From: Zingiber officinale
Taxonomy: Eukaryota; Streptophyta; Magnoliopsida; Zingiberales; Zingiberaceae
Assembly (NCBI RefSeq): GCF_018446385.1
Contig: NC_056002.1
Coordinates: forward strand, 9,992,894 to 10,056,893
Length of the DNA stretch: 64,000 nucleotides
Direction of reading: 5' to 3'
Shown here: positions 35,128 to 46,183 of the stretch, one piece after another
How the letters are laid out: every line of letters starts with the position of its first letter
Numbering within the stretch: position 1 is the first letter of the stretch
Translations under genes and position numbers: made by a program
Notes under the pieces: generated by a model
What the model was told of the DNA's origin: nothing
Seen by the model: the letters and a program-made list of their open reading frames with translations, nothing else
Database searches by the model: none

Positions 35128-35733
35128 TGTTGGGATCCTTCGTACGGCTAGAGAGGGGGGTGTGAATAGCCGACCCCAATCTTTCGCGTTTCTTCCTACG
35201 ATTAGGTTAGTGCAGCGGAAATACAATGTAGAAAGAAAACAGGAGAAGAAAGACAAACCATATAACGAGGTTCGGAGATGAACTCCTACTCCTCGGCGTG
35301 TCCGTAAGGTGGACGAAGCCTACCAATCCGTCGGTGGATGAGTCCCCGGAAACCCGGCTAATAGATACTCCTTGTGGGTGGAGAAACCTCACCACAATCT
35401 TTGCAACAGCAATAGGAGTACAAATAGGAACAAGAAAACAAGAACAGAAATGTAAACAACACTTGCTTGCCTTCTTGAAGTCAGCAGGAACCCTGGTGAA
35501 GCAGCAGCTTCTCGGATCCAAGCCTAGCTAGAAAACCAGCAACAGGAAGAAGCTCACGCGAAGCTTTAGCACCCAACGAGCTCAACAAAGCTCGGCGGGA
35601 AGAAGAAGCGAAGCTTGGGAGAGAACTTCCGGAAGGAAGAAGAAGTAGGCAAGTAGTGAACTTCACCAAGTCCGTAGCCCTCTTTTATACTGCGAAGAAG
35701 AAGAGAGAACTAGCCGCCGCACGGCTAGATTCT

Positions 35734-36075
35734 GATCGGTCCATGGACCGATCAGGAACCTCTGATCGGTCCACGCACCGATCGGGCTTCGTCCTCGTCG
35801 ATCGGCGTCTCGATCGGTCCGTGGACCGATCGAGGAACCTCCTGATCGGTCCATAGACCGATCAGCGCTTTCTCCCGGACTCCTCAGTAGATCGGTCCGC
35901 CGACCGATCAGATGGATCGATCAGCAGACCGATCCACGGCTTTCTTCGCGAGGTTGCGTTGCCTCGATCGGTCTCCGGACCGATCAGATTATCGATGAGC
36001 CGATCGATTACGATCGGTCACCAGACCGATCAGGGCAACCGCAGTATCACTGGATCGGTCACCAGACCGATCCAA
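35734..36075. repeat. GATCGGTC / GACCGATC palindrome array (left LTR)
   Basis: Eight or so inverted pairs with 3-4 nt spacers (first at 35734-35741 / 35746-35753), separated by unrelated 10-40 bp spacers. In element direction the array ends about 45 bp before the TATA box. Confidence 0.9.
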
Positions 36076-36106
36076 ACTTCTCAGCCCTAAACCTAAGGCT
36101 TCCACA

Positions 36107-36685
36107 CCAACATCCGGTCAACCTTGACCTGTTGGTACATCATCCCTAGCATCTGGTCACTCCCTTGACCTGCTAGCACTCCCCGCTAAGTGTCCGGTCA
36201 ATCCTTTTGACCCACTTAGACTTTTCCCAACCAGATGTCCGATCACCCTTGATCCATCTGGATTTTTCCCTTGCCCGGCTTCACTCACCAGGACTTTCCA
36301 CACTGCCTAACATCCCAGTTAGGACTTTCCCACTGCCTGGCTTCACTCACCAGGACTTTCCAACTGCCTAACATCCCAGTTAGGACTTTCCCACTGCCTG
36401 GCTTCACTCACCAGGACTTTCCAACTGCCTAACATCCTAGTTAGGACTTTCCACTGCCTGGCTTTACTCACCAGGACTTTCCAACTGCCTAACATCCCAG
36501 TTAGGACTTTTCACTGCCTGGCTTCACTCACCAGGACTTTCCAACTGCCTAACATCCCAGTTAGGACTTTCCCTCGTGCCAAGCTCCCTGCTTGGACTTT
36601 TCCGTGCCAAGTCTCCATACTTGGACTTTTCCAGTGCCAAGTCTCCATACTTGGACTTTTCCCGTTGCCAAGTCTCCATACTTGG
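36107..36685. repeat. Hairpin array with covarying stems (left LTR)
   Basis: Consecutive stem-loops. Stems at 36107-36135 (CCAACA/TGTTGG), 36146-36176 (CTAGCA/TGCTAG), 36186-36219 (CTAAGTG/CACTTAG) and 36231-36261 (CCAGATG/CATCTGG); then alternating CCTGG/CCAGG and CCTAAC/GTTAGG units about 60 bp apart as pairs; then CCAAGC/GCTTGG and three CCAAGT/ACTTGG. Most are followed by GGACTTT(T)CC. The first four share an inner GGTCA/TGACC stem after a TCC or TCT bulge. Confidence 0.88.
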
Positions 36686-36943
36686 ACTTTTTCCTAAATC
36701 AGGTCAACCAAGTCAACCTTGACTTACGGTTGCACCAATAATCTCCCAAACATCTATTTTTGTCCCATATCAAGAATAGAACTCTTTCACGAGTGTCAAA
36801 CATCAACATGCAACTCAACTAGGTCAACCTTGACCTAAGGTTGCACCGACAATCTTCCCAAGTCAAACATCAAAATACAACTCGAGTCAAGTCACCTCAA
36901 GTCGGGTCAACCAGGTCAACCTTGACCTAAGGTTGCACCAACA

Positions 36944-38948
36944 ATCTCCCCCTTTTTGATGTTTGACAAAACCCATAATCAAGTTAGGTTAACCTGATAA
37001 CCTAACTTAGGTTTTCCAACCATCTTCCAATGTCCAATGTTCTTTCCTTGAACATTCTCTGGACATTCTCCCCTTAGGTTAACCCGATAACCTAACTTGG
37101 GTTCTCCAATAATTCTCCCCCTTTTTGACACACATCAAAAAGAATTCCAATGTTCTTCCTTGAACATTCCTTGACATTCTTCCCCTAGCTTAGGTTAACC
37201 CGATAACCTAACTTGGGTTCTCCAATAATTCTCCAATGAACACTCTCCCCTTTTTGACACACATCAAAAAGAAAAAGGAGGGTATCAAGGTCAAGAGTTT
37301 CTTCCTAATGAAAGTCCCATACCTTTCATTGAAACTCTTAATTTCCCCCTTGATATTAAACTCAACAATCAACTTAGTGATAATCCCATATCACTAATCC
37401 TCAAAAGTCTTAAGGAGTAAAAACTCCCCCTAAAAGTCAACTCCCCCTTGATAATTAGGTAAAACTCCCCCTAAAGGTCAACTCCCCCTTTGACCATTGT
37501 ACCAACAATGTCTTTGAGAGTTCCAAACCTTTAGAAATCCAAAAACACCACTTCCATAACTGAAATTTCAGACAACAGCAAAAAAAAAATCAGAAATTCG
37601 GCACGCCCTGATCGGTCCCCAGACCGATCAGCCCTTCACCAAATCGCACTCGTGCTACTGGAACTCACTGGATCGGTCTGCAGACCGATCCACAATACTC
37701 TGGATCGGTTCGCAGACCGATCAAATCTTCCCTGGATCGGTCCCCGGACCGATCCAGCCACTGAAATCAGAACTTCTGATTTCCCCTTCCGGAAAATCAG
37801 AAACTCCTAATAAATTCAAGAAAATTTCAAAAATTACGAAACTTTGAGGATACATTCCTCATATCATACACTATCATGGAAAAATAGTTTTCTATGAAAA
37901 TAACTTCCATTTTTCAATCTTGATACAAAGTTCAAAAACTTTGAAATAGTTCAAGTTTAACTCAACTTTGTATCACAATGATCAATGATGAATGCAATCA
38001 CTAGGAAAGCTTCATCAAGGTTTTTCAAATCAATTTTGAAATGATTTTAAACCCTTTAATTTAGGATCATAATCTTAGGACTATATGTACATGACTTGTA
38101 CACAAGTTTTCCCTATGATCCTCCATTTCTTGAATTAGGCTCATCTAGGTACAAGAACTATGCACCTTGATCCTAACTCATGATCCTACTATCTCACACA
38201 CATCTAAAGTGTATCAAACACATCCATGTCAATTTTGATGTGAGATATGGGTTTAGGTATCTTAGACTAAGGTCTCATGCATTTTCTAAACACAAATTTG
38301 ATCTCAATATCAAAATGTGTTTTTCATCCTTAAATCAATTCAATTGATTACTAATGCAAGAGATGATGACATGGCATAAAATGGTATCATAAATGAAAAC
38401 ATGTGCCAATGTCATGATGTCATGGCATAAAGTTTGAAACTTAAATAAACATGACATAAAAACTAGCCTAAGCATTATCATGACATTTCAAATGATAATA
38501 AAACTAAACATGATGTCATGACATGTGAGGGCAAACAATCATGGCAAGATTTAGCATAAATAAATATACCTAGATTACCTATCTAAGTATCCTTAACCAC
38601 TTGGCTAACTTCAAATTTAATCCTAGATTGCCCCAAGATGCCAAAATCCTAATTTTGACACTTCTTGAACTCTAGATTAATTCATGCCACTTAAAGATCA
38701 AATTTATCCTCAAAACTTGGCATGTTTCATTTTTCCTCGAGAGTTCTCTAGATTTTCCCAAATTGTGCCAATTGAGATTAAAAATGAAATTTCCAATCTT
38801 TAGGCACATTTAACTCTTCAAAGGAGTAAATGATAATTCCATTTCATTTTCAAAAGTTCTCAAAATCTTGAAAATGCTCCTTGAGTGTCAATTTCCTCAA
38901 AGTTGGGTTAACTACCCTTCTAATCGGAATTGACACTCTCTAACCCAT
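36944..38948 (-). other. Non-coding 3' internal region of the gag-only element
   Basis: About 2 kb between gag and the 3' LTR where an autonomous element would keep pol. The polypurine tract (minus strand AAAAAGGGGGAGA) lies at 36946-36957. Imperfect direct repeats of a CCTAACTTGGGTTCTCC phrase occur at 36990-37230. No enzyme motif in any frame. Confidence 0.75.
37610..37754. repeat. Internal GATCGGTC / GACCGATC palindromes
   Basis: Four intact units, for example GGATCGGTCTGCAGACCGATCC in two halves of 8 plus spacer. Unlike the LTR copies they have no gaps at CAG/CTG. Confidence 0.85.
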
Positions 38949-40412
38949 CTATGGGGTAGAGAAGATGCTCCTAGGAACCCAATACCTATTTGAGCTCATT
39001 GGGTTCAGTAAATATTCACTAGGGATAACTTCCCTAGCAACCCTCCTAATGACCCTCTTAGGCTTTGAAGCCTTGGTCATTTGGGACTCATCAAGATCAA
39101 CTCTAGGGGTGACTCCCCTTGTGACCTTGGTGGTGGTCTTCCTAGCCCTAGGTTTTGTTCCATAATCGAATGGAACATTGTGGTAAGTGGGCTTGACCAC
39201 TTGGGACTTAGATTTGTGACCCAAACCTTTCTTGTCCTGGGACTTTTGACCCTTAGGCCCTAGAGTTGACTTCTCTAAATTTTTAAGGGCCTTTTCTAGG
39301 GTATCAAGCCTTGACCTCAAGACTTGATTCTCCTTTTCTATTACCTCAAGTTTTGATTTGTCATTCTTTCTTGAGGTGTTCCTAGGCATGTGTCTAGTTG
39401 ATTTAGGGTTTCTACCTAGGTTTTCCTTAACCTTAGAAGTGTTAATCCTAGGGTTAGCATTCCTAGTAGTATCCCTATCTAGGTTGACATGTTTAGCACC
39501 TAAGCACATGTATTGATTTCTAGTGTTAACATGCTTATCATTATTGACTAATGCAATAAAATTACTAGCATGTATCCTACTAGAATTGCACGAATGAGCC
39601 TTAAAAGATACCTTAGGGTTTGCCTTAGCTCCCCCTATCGATGTGCATCCCTTGTCCTTGTGAGGTTTCCTCCCCTTCGGACATTGGCTCCTATAGTGTC
39701 CCCGTTGCTTGCATTGAAAGCACACCACGTGCTTCTTGCCTTTGCGTGTTGGGACGCCGGCTTCCTTGACCTTTGGTGCCGGTGGAGTCTTTCTAACCCT
39801 CTTTGGACACTTGCTCTTGTAGTGCCCAAATTCCCTACACTCGAAGCACATTATGTGTAATTTGCTAGAAATTAAAATGCTTGAGTTACCTAGGGTTGAG
39901 GATGGATGAACGCTCTCATCTTCATCCCTTCCGGAGGTAGAAGCTTCTTCTTCTTGCTCCGATCTTGAAGAGGAACTCTCCTCCTCTTCTTCTTTAGATG
40001 TTGAGTGGCCCTCAACTTCTAAATCTTCTCCTCCATGATGTGAGCTACTTGGCTCACTTAGCTCCTCTTCATGGCTTGAATTTGAGCTTCCCTCATGGAA
40101 CTTGGCCAAGTTATCCCATAATTCCTTGGCATTGTTGTAACCTATCTTACACAAGATGTTAGTAGGCAATGAAAATTCAATTATTCTCGTTACCTCTTCG
40201 TTGATTTCGGATTTGTGAATTTGTTCTCTTGTCCACTCCTTCTTCTCAAGTGGTTTTCCTTCCTTATCCACCGGAGGAGTAAAACCTTCTTGTACACAAA
40301 ACCAATTCATTATGTTAGTCATAAGAAAGTACTTCATCCTTACCTTCCAATACGCGAAGTCGCCGCATTCGTAGAAGGGTGGAATGGTGACGTCTTCTCC
40401 ATAGAGATCCAT
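38949..40412 (-). CDS. Intact gag protein of the gag-only element, two zinc knuckles
   Basis: 487 residues from the ATG at 40412, 49 bp after the PBS. Residues 1-108 are a copia-type gag core (YWKVRMKYFL, KEWTREQIHKSEINEE, NAKELWDNLAKFHEG). Residues 109-170 are very acidic and serine-rich. Two CX2CX4HX4C zinc knuckles follow: C189-C192-H197-C202 and C231-C234-H239-C244. A coiled coil is likely at about 351-383 (LEVIEKENQVLRSRLDTLEK), then a basic tail. The protein should bind the element RNA and form particles. The absence of any stop in 487 codons, beside a missing pol, suggests selection on gag or very recent insertion. SIRE-like by LTR and gag style. Confidence 0.88.
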   Translation of the reverse strand: MDLYGEDVTIPPFYECGDFAYWKVRMKYFLMTNIMNWFCVQEGFTPPVDKEGKPLEKKEWTREQIHKSEINEEVTRIIEFSLPTNILCKIGYNNAKELWDNLAKFHEGSSNSSHEEELSEPSSSHHGGEDLEVEGHSTSKEEEEESSSSRSEQEEEASTSGRDEDESVHPSSTLGNSSILISSKLHIMCFECREFGHYKSKCPKRVRKTPPAPKVKEAGVPTRKGKKHVVCFQCKQRGHYRSQCPKGRKPHKDKGCTSIGGAKANPKVSFKAHSCNSSRIHASNFIALVNNDKHVNTRNQYMCLGAKHVNLDRDTTRNANPRINTSKVKENLGRNPKSTRHMPRNTSRKNDKSKLEVIEKENQVLRSRLDTLEKALKNLEKSTLGPKGQKSQDKKGLGHKSKSQVVKPTYHNVPFDYGTKPRARKTTTKVTRGVTPRVDLDESQMTKASKPKRVIRRVAREVIPSEYLLNPMSSNRYWVPRSIFSTP

Positions 40413-40460
40413 TCTCTAGCTTTGCTCCCACGGGTGTGAATCCGATGAAGAGCAAACCTT

Positions 40461-40472
40461 GCTCTGATACCA
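40461..40472 (-). other. Primer-binding site of the gag-only element
   Basis: Minus strand reads TGGTATCAGAGC, a perfect tRNA-Met PBS, two bases from the LTR. Confidence 0.88.
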
Positions 40473-40474
40473 CT

Positions 40475-42287
40475 TGTTGGGATCCTTCGTACGGCTAGAG
40501 AGGGGGGTGTGAATAGCCGACCCCAATCTTTCGCGTTTCTTCCTACGATTAGGTTAGTGCAGCGGAAATACAACGTAGAAAGAAAACAGGAGAAGAAAGG
40601 CAAACCATATAACGAGGTTCGGAGATGAACTCCTACTCCTCGGCGTGTCCGTAAGGTGGACGAAGCCTACCAATCCGTCGGTGGATGAGTCCCCGGAAAC
40701 CCGGCTAATAGATACTCCTTGTGGGTGGAGAAACCTCACCACAATCTTTGCAACAGCAATAGGAGTACAAATAGGAACAAGAAAACAAGAACAGAAATGT
40801 AAACAACACTTGCTTGCCTTCTTGAAGTCAGCAGGAACCCTGGTGAAGCAGCAGCTTCTCGGATCCAAGCCTAGCTAGAAAACCAGCAACAGGAAGAAGC
40901 TCACGCGAAGCTTTAGCACCCAACGAGCTCAACAAAGCTCAGCAGGAAGAAGAAGCAGAAGCTTCAGGCAGGAGAGAACTTCCAGAAGGAAGAAGAAGTA
41001 GCTGCCGAAGTAGTGAACTTCACCGAAGTCCTGTAGCCCTCTTTTATACCTGCGAAGAAGAAGAGCAGAGAACTAGCCGTTGCGTCGCAACGGCTAGATT
41101 CCTGATCGGTCCATGGACCGATCAGGGAACCTCCTGATCGGTCCACAGACCTCGATTCTGATTCTGATCGTCCTGTGGACCGATCCAGCTGCCTGATCGG
41201 TCCATAGATCGATCAGTGTCTGATCCTTCGATCTGTAGATCGGTCCGCCGACCGATCAGGGCGGTCAGCAGACCGATCCATGGCTTTCTTCGCGAGGTTG
41301 CGTTGCCTCGATCGGTCTCCGCCGATCGATTACAATCGCGAGCCAGCGATCGATTACGATCGGTCACGGGACCGATCGTGGCAACCGCAGATATCACGAG
41401 ATCGGTCACCGATCGATCCAAACTTCGACCCTAAACCTAAGGCTTCCACACCAACATCCGGTCAACCTTGACCTGTTGGTACATCATCCCTAGCATCTGG
41501 TCACTCCCTTGACCTGCTAGCACTCCCCGCTAAGTGTCCGGTCAATCCTTTTGACCCACTTAGACTTTTCCCAACCAGATGTCCGATCACCCTTGATCCA
41601 TCTGGATTTTTCCCTTGCCCGGCTTCACTCACCAGGACTTTCCACACTGCCTAACATCCCAGTTAGGACTTTCCCACTGCCTGGCTTCACTCACCAGGAC
41701 TTTCCAACTGCCTAACATCCCAGTTAGGACTTTCCCACTGCCTGGCTTCACTCACCAGGACTTTCCAACTGCCTAACATCCTAGTTAGGACTTTCCACTG
41801 CCTGGCTTTACTCACCAGGACTTTCCAACTGCCTAACATCCCAGTTAGGACTTTTCACTGCCTGACTTCACTCACCAGGACTTTCCAACTGCCTAACATC
41901 CCAGTTAGGACTTTCCCTCGTGCCAAGCTCCCTGCTTGGACTTCTCCGTGCCAAGTCTCCATACTTGGACTTTTCCAGTGTCAAGTCTCCATACTTGGAC
42001 TTTTCCCGTTGCCAAGTCTCCATACTTGGACTTTTTCCTAAATCAGGTCAACCAAGTCAACCTTGACTTACGGTTGCACCAATAATCTCCCAAACATCTA
42101 TTTTTGTCCCATATCAAGAATAGAACTCTTTCACGAGTGTCAAACATCAACATGCAACTCAACTAGGTCAACCTTGACCTAAGGTTGCACCGACAATCTT
42201 CCCAAGTCAAACATCAAAATACAACTCGAGTCAAGTCACCTCAAGTCGGGTCAACCAGGTCAACCTTGACCTAAGGTTGCACCAACA
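40475..42287 (-). repeat. 5' LTR of the gag-only element (right copy)
   Basis: Same layout as the left copy: hairpin array 41451-42029, palindromes about 41104-41420, TATAAAA on the minus strand at 41042-41048. Confidence 0.9.
41451..42029. repeat. Hairpin array with covarying stems (right LTR)
   Basis: Aligns unit by unit with 36107-36685, with only a few substitutions. Confidence 0.88.
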
Positions 42288-43304
42288 GGGTTCACATTAC
42301 ATGACTATTATCCGTTTGATGTCTACATGGACTTCTGTTTTACAAGTGCTTGAAAATGTGTATGATGATGGTACTAATGATGATAATAGTGGTATCACCA
42401 CCAGTTTAATTGATAAGATGGAGAGTTATGAATTTGTGTTTGTGATGCATTTGATGAAATCTTTATTGGGAATCACAAACGAATTGTCACTTGCCTTACA
42501 ACAAAAGGATCAAAACATTGCACTGACTGTCAGTTTGATCAAGACAATGAAAGTTCGATTACAAAAATTGAGAGAGGAAGGATGGGAGAATTTTTTGGAC
42601 GTTGTCAACAAATTTTGTAGTAACCATATGATCCCAGTACCGAATATGGAAGAAAATATGAGAACTCGTGGTCGCAGCAAAAGTAATGGATAAATGATTA
42701 CTAATTTTCATCACTATCATGTTGAAATTTTTTATCAGGTATTATTTTTAAATATTTTATTGAATTTTAATTTTCTAATAATGTTTTTTATTCATTTTTT
42801 ACTGTTACAATATTATGTTCTTGATATGATGGTTCAAGAGATGAGTAATCGGTTTTCAGAATCAAGTATGGAGGTACTTACTTGCATTGCTTGCTTAGAT
42901 CCAAAGGACTCTTTTTCTCAATTTGATATTGGTAAGCTACTCCACCTTGCTGAACTTTATCCGGAGGACTTTTCATTGACTGATCGTGCAATACTTGAGG
43001 ACCAACTTGAGACTTACATTCAAAATGTACGAGGTGAATTTTCTATGATTGAAGATTTGGGAAGTCTTGCTAAAAAGATGGTTGAAACGGGAAGAATACA
43101 ATTTTTCCATTGGTATATCGTTTGATCGAGTTAGCATTAGTTTTACCAGTTGCAACTGCTTCTGTTAAAAGAGTTTTTTCTGCGATGAAAATTATCAAGA
43201 CTGATTTGCGTAATAGGATGGGGGATGAGTGGATGAATGACAGTTTGGTAGTATACATCGAGAAGGATATTTTTGCTACAATTGAAAATGAACAAATTTT
43301 ATAA
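42288..43304 (+). pseudogene. hAT transposase, C-terminal part with dimerisation domain
   Basis: Resumes the hAT frame after the LTR element (W-G-S-H-Y-M-T join). Middle: QVLENVYDDG, SLIDKMESYEFVFVMHLMKS. A probable short intron or insertion lies between about 42737 and 42830, after HHYHVEIFYQ. Then LDMMVQEMSNRFSESSMEVL and DPKDSFSQFDIGKLL. A single-base shift near 43107 changes frame into the hAT C-terminal dimerisation domain (ELALVLPVATASVKRVFSAM, NRMGDEWMNDSLVVYIEKD) ending at TAA 43302. The domain is well kept apart from the shift. Confidence 0.86.
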
Positions 43305-43540
43305 CATTTTCAACAGATGAGCACTCATAGGATCCAGTTGTCTCCTCTTATTTATATGTCTAGATCTGATACTGGTGGTTCAAGTATTAAAAAATAATTA
43401 CTTTATTGATATGCACATATTTTTATGTCTGTATTTAGTACTGTTATCTTTTAATATATTTATTTGATAGTAAAATTTTTTTTTAATTTTTCTTTGAGCA
43501 TCCTTCTAAATTTTTCTCTAGATCCGTCACTGCCTCCTCT

Positions 43541-46183
43541 ATTCACCCGATAAACATAAACATCGAGATGGCGAGAGTCTTTTGCAATCAGATCTGTTGG
43601 TTATGGCTAGTGTCTTTCTCAGCCTAGTTAACTGGAAAAGAAAATCATTGACCCGATCAAATTGTAGCATGACCCTCAATAAAAAAAGGTTGCATATAAT
43701 TTTTTTTAAAAAAACTGAGAAGCAGCTTAAGCCTTAAGGGTTCAATTCCTGAAGACAACGTTCGAAGTACGGTGAAGATGTCGCAAGATATTTGCAGCCT
43801 TAAAAAATATGAGGAAATTTTGGCAGGTCAAGCGCATGGTCAACTATGGTTTGCACGCTTGAATAATAAATACGAAGAAACAAAAAGCATGTGATGCAAG
43901 ATCGGCTTAAACAGATCTCTCAAATTTCAATGGTCACACTTTTTGACTTAAATATTAGAATGATATCCTGTTTAATTTGAATCGAAACTTATTCAAAAAT
44001 TTAGTAAATTTCAAATTCAAAAAAATTCTTTTTATTATTCTTTAGTAATTTTTATTTTTTTAAATATTTAAGTAATTTTTGATATTCCAGATATTTATAA
44101 ATTAGTATTGATTTATTTAAATATCTATTTAATTGTTTGAACAATTATTTTTAACATTTTTTTTATATAAAATTTTGAGGCCCGACGTAAGTAATAAAGT
44201 AAGAAACAAACAAAGTTGAATAAACGCGTGTGCGCGACTTTTAGCTGGTGCTACATTTTCGCTGCGGGCGGTATTTACTATTTACGTGTGCAGCTGTTGC
44301 ACGAGGAAGGAAGGATTCAATTCAAGAGACAACCCAAATTGTTCAATCCGTCTCAAAATAATTGCACGTTTCTCAGAAGAAGGCCCTGACGTAAACAAAA
44401 AAAAAGATATTCTACTTTTTTTATTTGTTTTTTTTTCAAAGTTTTAATAATAGTTTGTTTTCTATTTGTGAGAAACGTGCGAATTTTCCATTTAATTTTT
44501 AAAATATGAATTGAACGTCAGAGTGAACTAAGGCTCGATTTGGCGTTGCCACAGAAGTAAGAAACTCATCACAAATCTTTATTTTTGGCCATTCTCAATC
44601 TAACTCGTTAAATAATCTTACTATTTTAGTAAGTAAGAATATGACCTTTACTAATTAACTTTTAATTAATTTAGTAAAATCTAAAATTAAATTATGTTAA
44701 TGTCGATTTTTTTATATTGAAAATAATTTTAAAATTTATTAATAATTTTCACAAACACATTAATTAGGGATGATCTAAAATTCAAGATTCAATTGTAGTG
44801 TATTATTAAGTCTAGAGTTCAAGACTCAACTACAATATATTATTAAAAAAAAATTCATTAATCAATTAGAGATCTAAAGTTCAAGATTGTGTATTATTGA
44901 AAATTTTTCTTATTAATCAATTAGTAATATAGAGTTTGAGAATTTTTCTCATCATTAATTTTCTCTATTATTTTATATAAAAATTCTCTTTAGTTACATA
45001 TTTTAGAATTGATAACACTATGAACAAATAAATTTTTACAAATACTTTGTGTTTAGAAAATATACTTTTCTTAGCTATTTTTAGCTAAGATCAAAATATG
45101 ATATTAAATTAATTTTTTATAAGGAACTTTTTTTTTATTAGGTGTAATATTTGTTATTAGTAATTTAATATAGGATATAAATAATTAAATTAATTTTTTA
45201 GCATTCATGTATTATTGCTAGTATTGTTTTAATGAATGTTACGTATGTATATTAATCAATAATTTTGAATATAATACGTAAACGAAATTATGGAGGATAT
45301 AATTTGAATAATATTAATTAATAATAATATTAAATATAGCATGTTTGAATGTCGGGAAATTTAACGATCGATGTCTCAAAATGATGATCGCATATACAAA
45401 TAAATCTGTTAGTAAATTAGAATATGTGATATAAAATATCCAAGGGTATATATAGTAATTAATCCTTTCTAAAATCATAAAGCGCTCAAATTTAATTATA
45501 TATCAAATTAAATTTTTTTGCGCTGATCTTTTAAGTGTTATAGTGTTTTTCAGTTTGTTTTGATTTATAATTATTCAAATTGAAAATTTATATGGTTTAG
45601 TCAATTACAATCAAAGTGGCTTCTGGTCGAGAATTTAAACAATTCTTTTATTTATTTTTATTATTATTAATTTGGATCGGGTAATGGACATCCTAATCTA
45701 CATGGATCTTTTAAGTACCATATTTTAAGTACCATATTTTATTTTTAAGTTTTATTCATGTGATCGAGTTGGGATTCTGATGACAAAAATTACTTTATTA
45801 GGTAGGCAGGATCAATTTCCACGGATTTATTTCTTTGAGAATAGACTGCTCATTACCTGATTTAACTTTGTTTTTTCATTTGGTTGTAGTTCGGTGATGA
45901 ACATTGAGGATGAACGAAATTAGTGTTTGCTCCATTTAACGCATCACTCTCATCCCTGGCCAATTGGCATATATCTTTTTACAGGTTTTTTTTAGTATTT
46001 TTAAAAATTTGATGTGTATTTTTTTTTTTTTAGTTTTTTAATTATTTTATTAATTTTTTACATGCAGATCTGAGCCTGCATGGGTATGGGTCAATCAGTG
46101 TAATGTCAGTGACAAAACATGCTTGGGCCAACTTGACTGATAACTAAATGGGTCAATCGGATGTCAGGCATGACTGATTCACA
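43541..46183. other. AT-rich intergenic region
   Basis: No gene or clear transposon. A small inverted pair TTGCACGTTTCTCA / TGAGAAACGTGCGAA lies near 44370 and 44467. The first 130 bp may hold text from an older insertion. No long open frame. Confidence 0.5.

Larger units (their letters stand above)
35128..36943 (-). repeat. 3' LTR of the gag-only element (left copy)
   Basis: In element direction: hairpin array (36685-36107), palindrome array (36075-35734), TATA box (TATAAAA at 35683-35689), CT-rich region and ...GGATCCCAACA end. Confidence 0.9.
35128..42287 (-). mobile_element. Non-autonomous gag-only LTR retrotransposon (TR-GAG type, SIRE-like LTRs)
   Basis: Two direct repeats of 1816 and 1813 bp (35128-36943 and 40475-42287) run TGTTGGGATCC to GCACCAACA. 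The perfect 5-bp duplication GGGTT lies outside (35123-35127 and 42288-42292). The PBS next to the right LTR reads TGGTATCAGAGC on the minus strand, and a polypurine tract lies next to the left LTR, so the element runs right to left. Inside is one intact gag frame and no protease, RT or integrase. TR-GAG elements of this build are known from plants and depend on enzymes from relatives. Outside the palindromic block the LTRs are almost identical, so insertion is recent. Confidence 0.92.
33135..43532 (+). mobile_element. hAT transposon with nested LTR element
   Basis: Flanked by the perfect 8-bp duplication CCTCCTCT at 33127-33134 and 43533-43540, the hAT signature length. Left end CATTGGCGGAGGCAGG, right end CTAGATCCGTCACTG; these match as imperfect inverted repeats and match the MITE at 19015. 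Its transposase gene (33753-43304) is cut at 35127 by a gag-only LTR element. Without that insert the element is about 3.2 kb. Confidence 0.9.

Noticed and set aside
35298-35531. Identical 77-codon frames at 35298 and 40645
   Set aside because: Two copies of an LTR; the frame has no protein-like features and lies antisense in the U5/R region.
38965-39165. Hydrophobic plus-strand frame opposite gag
   Set aside because: Shadow of the intact minus-strand gag.
44370-44484. Small MITE suggested by a 14-bp inverted pair
   Set aside because: No target duplication or known termini, and only one copy in the window; kept as a remark only.
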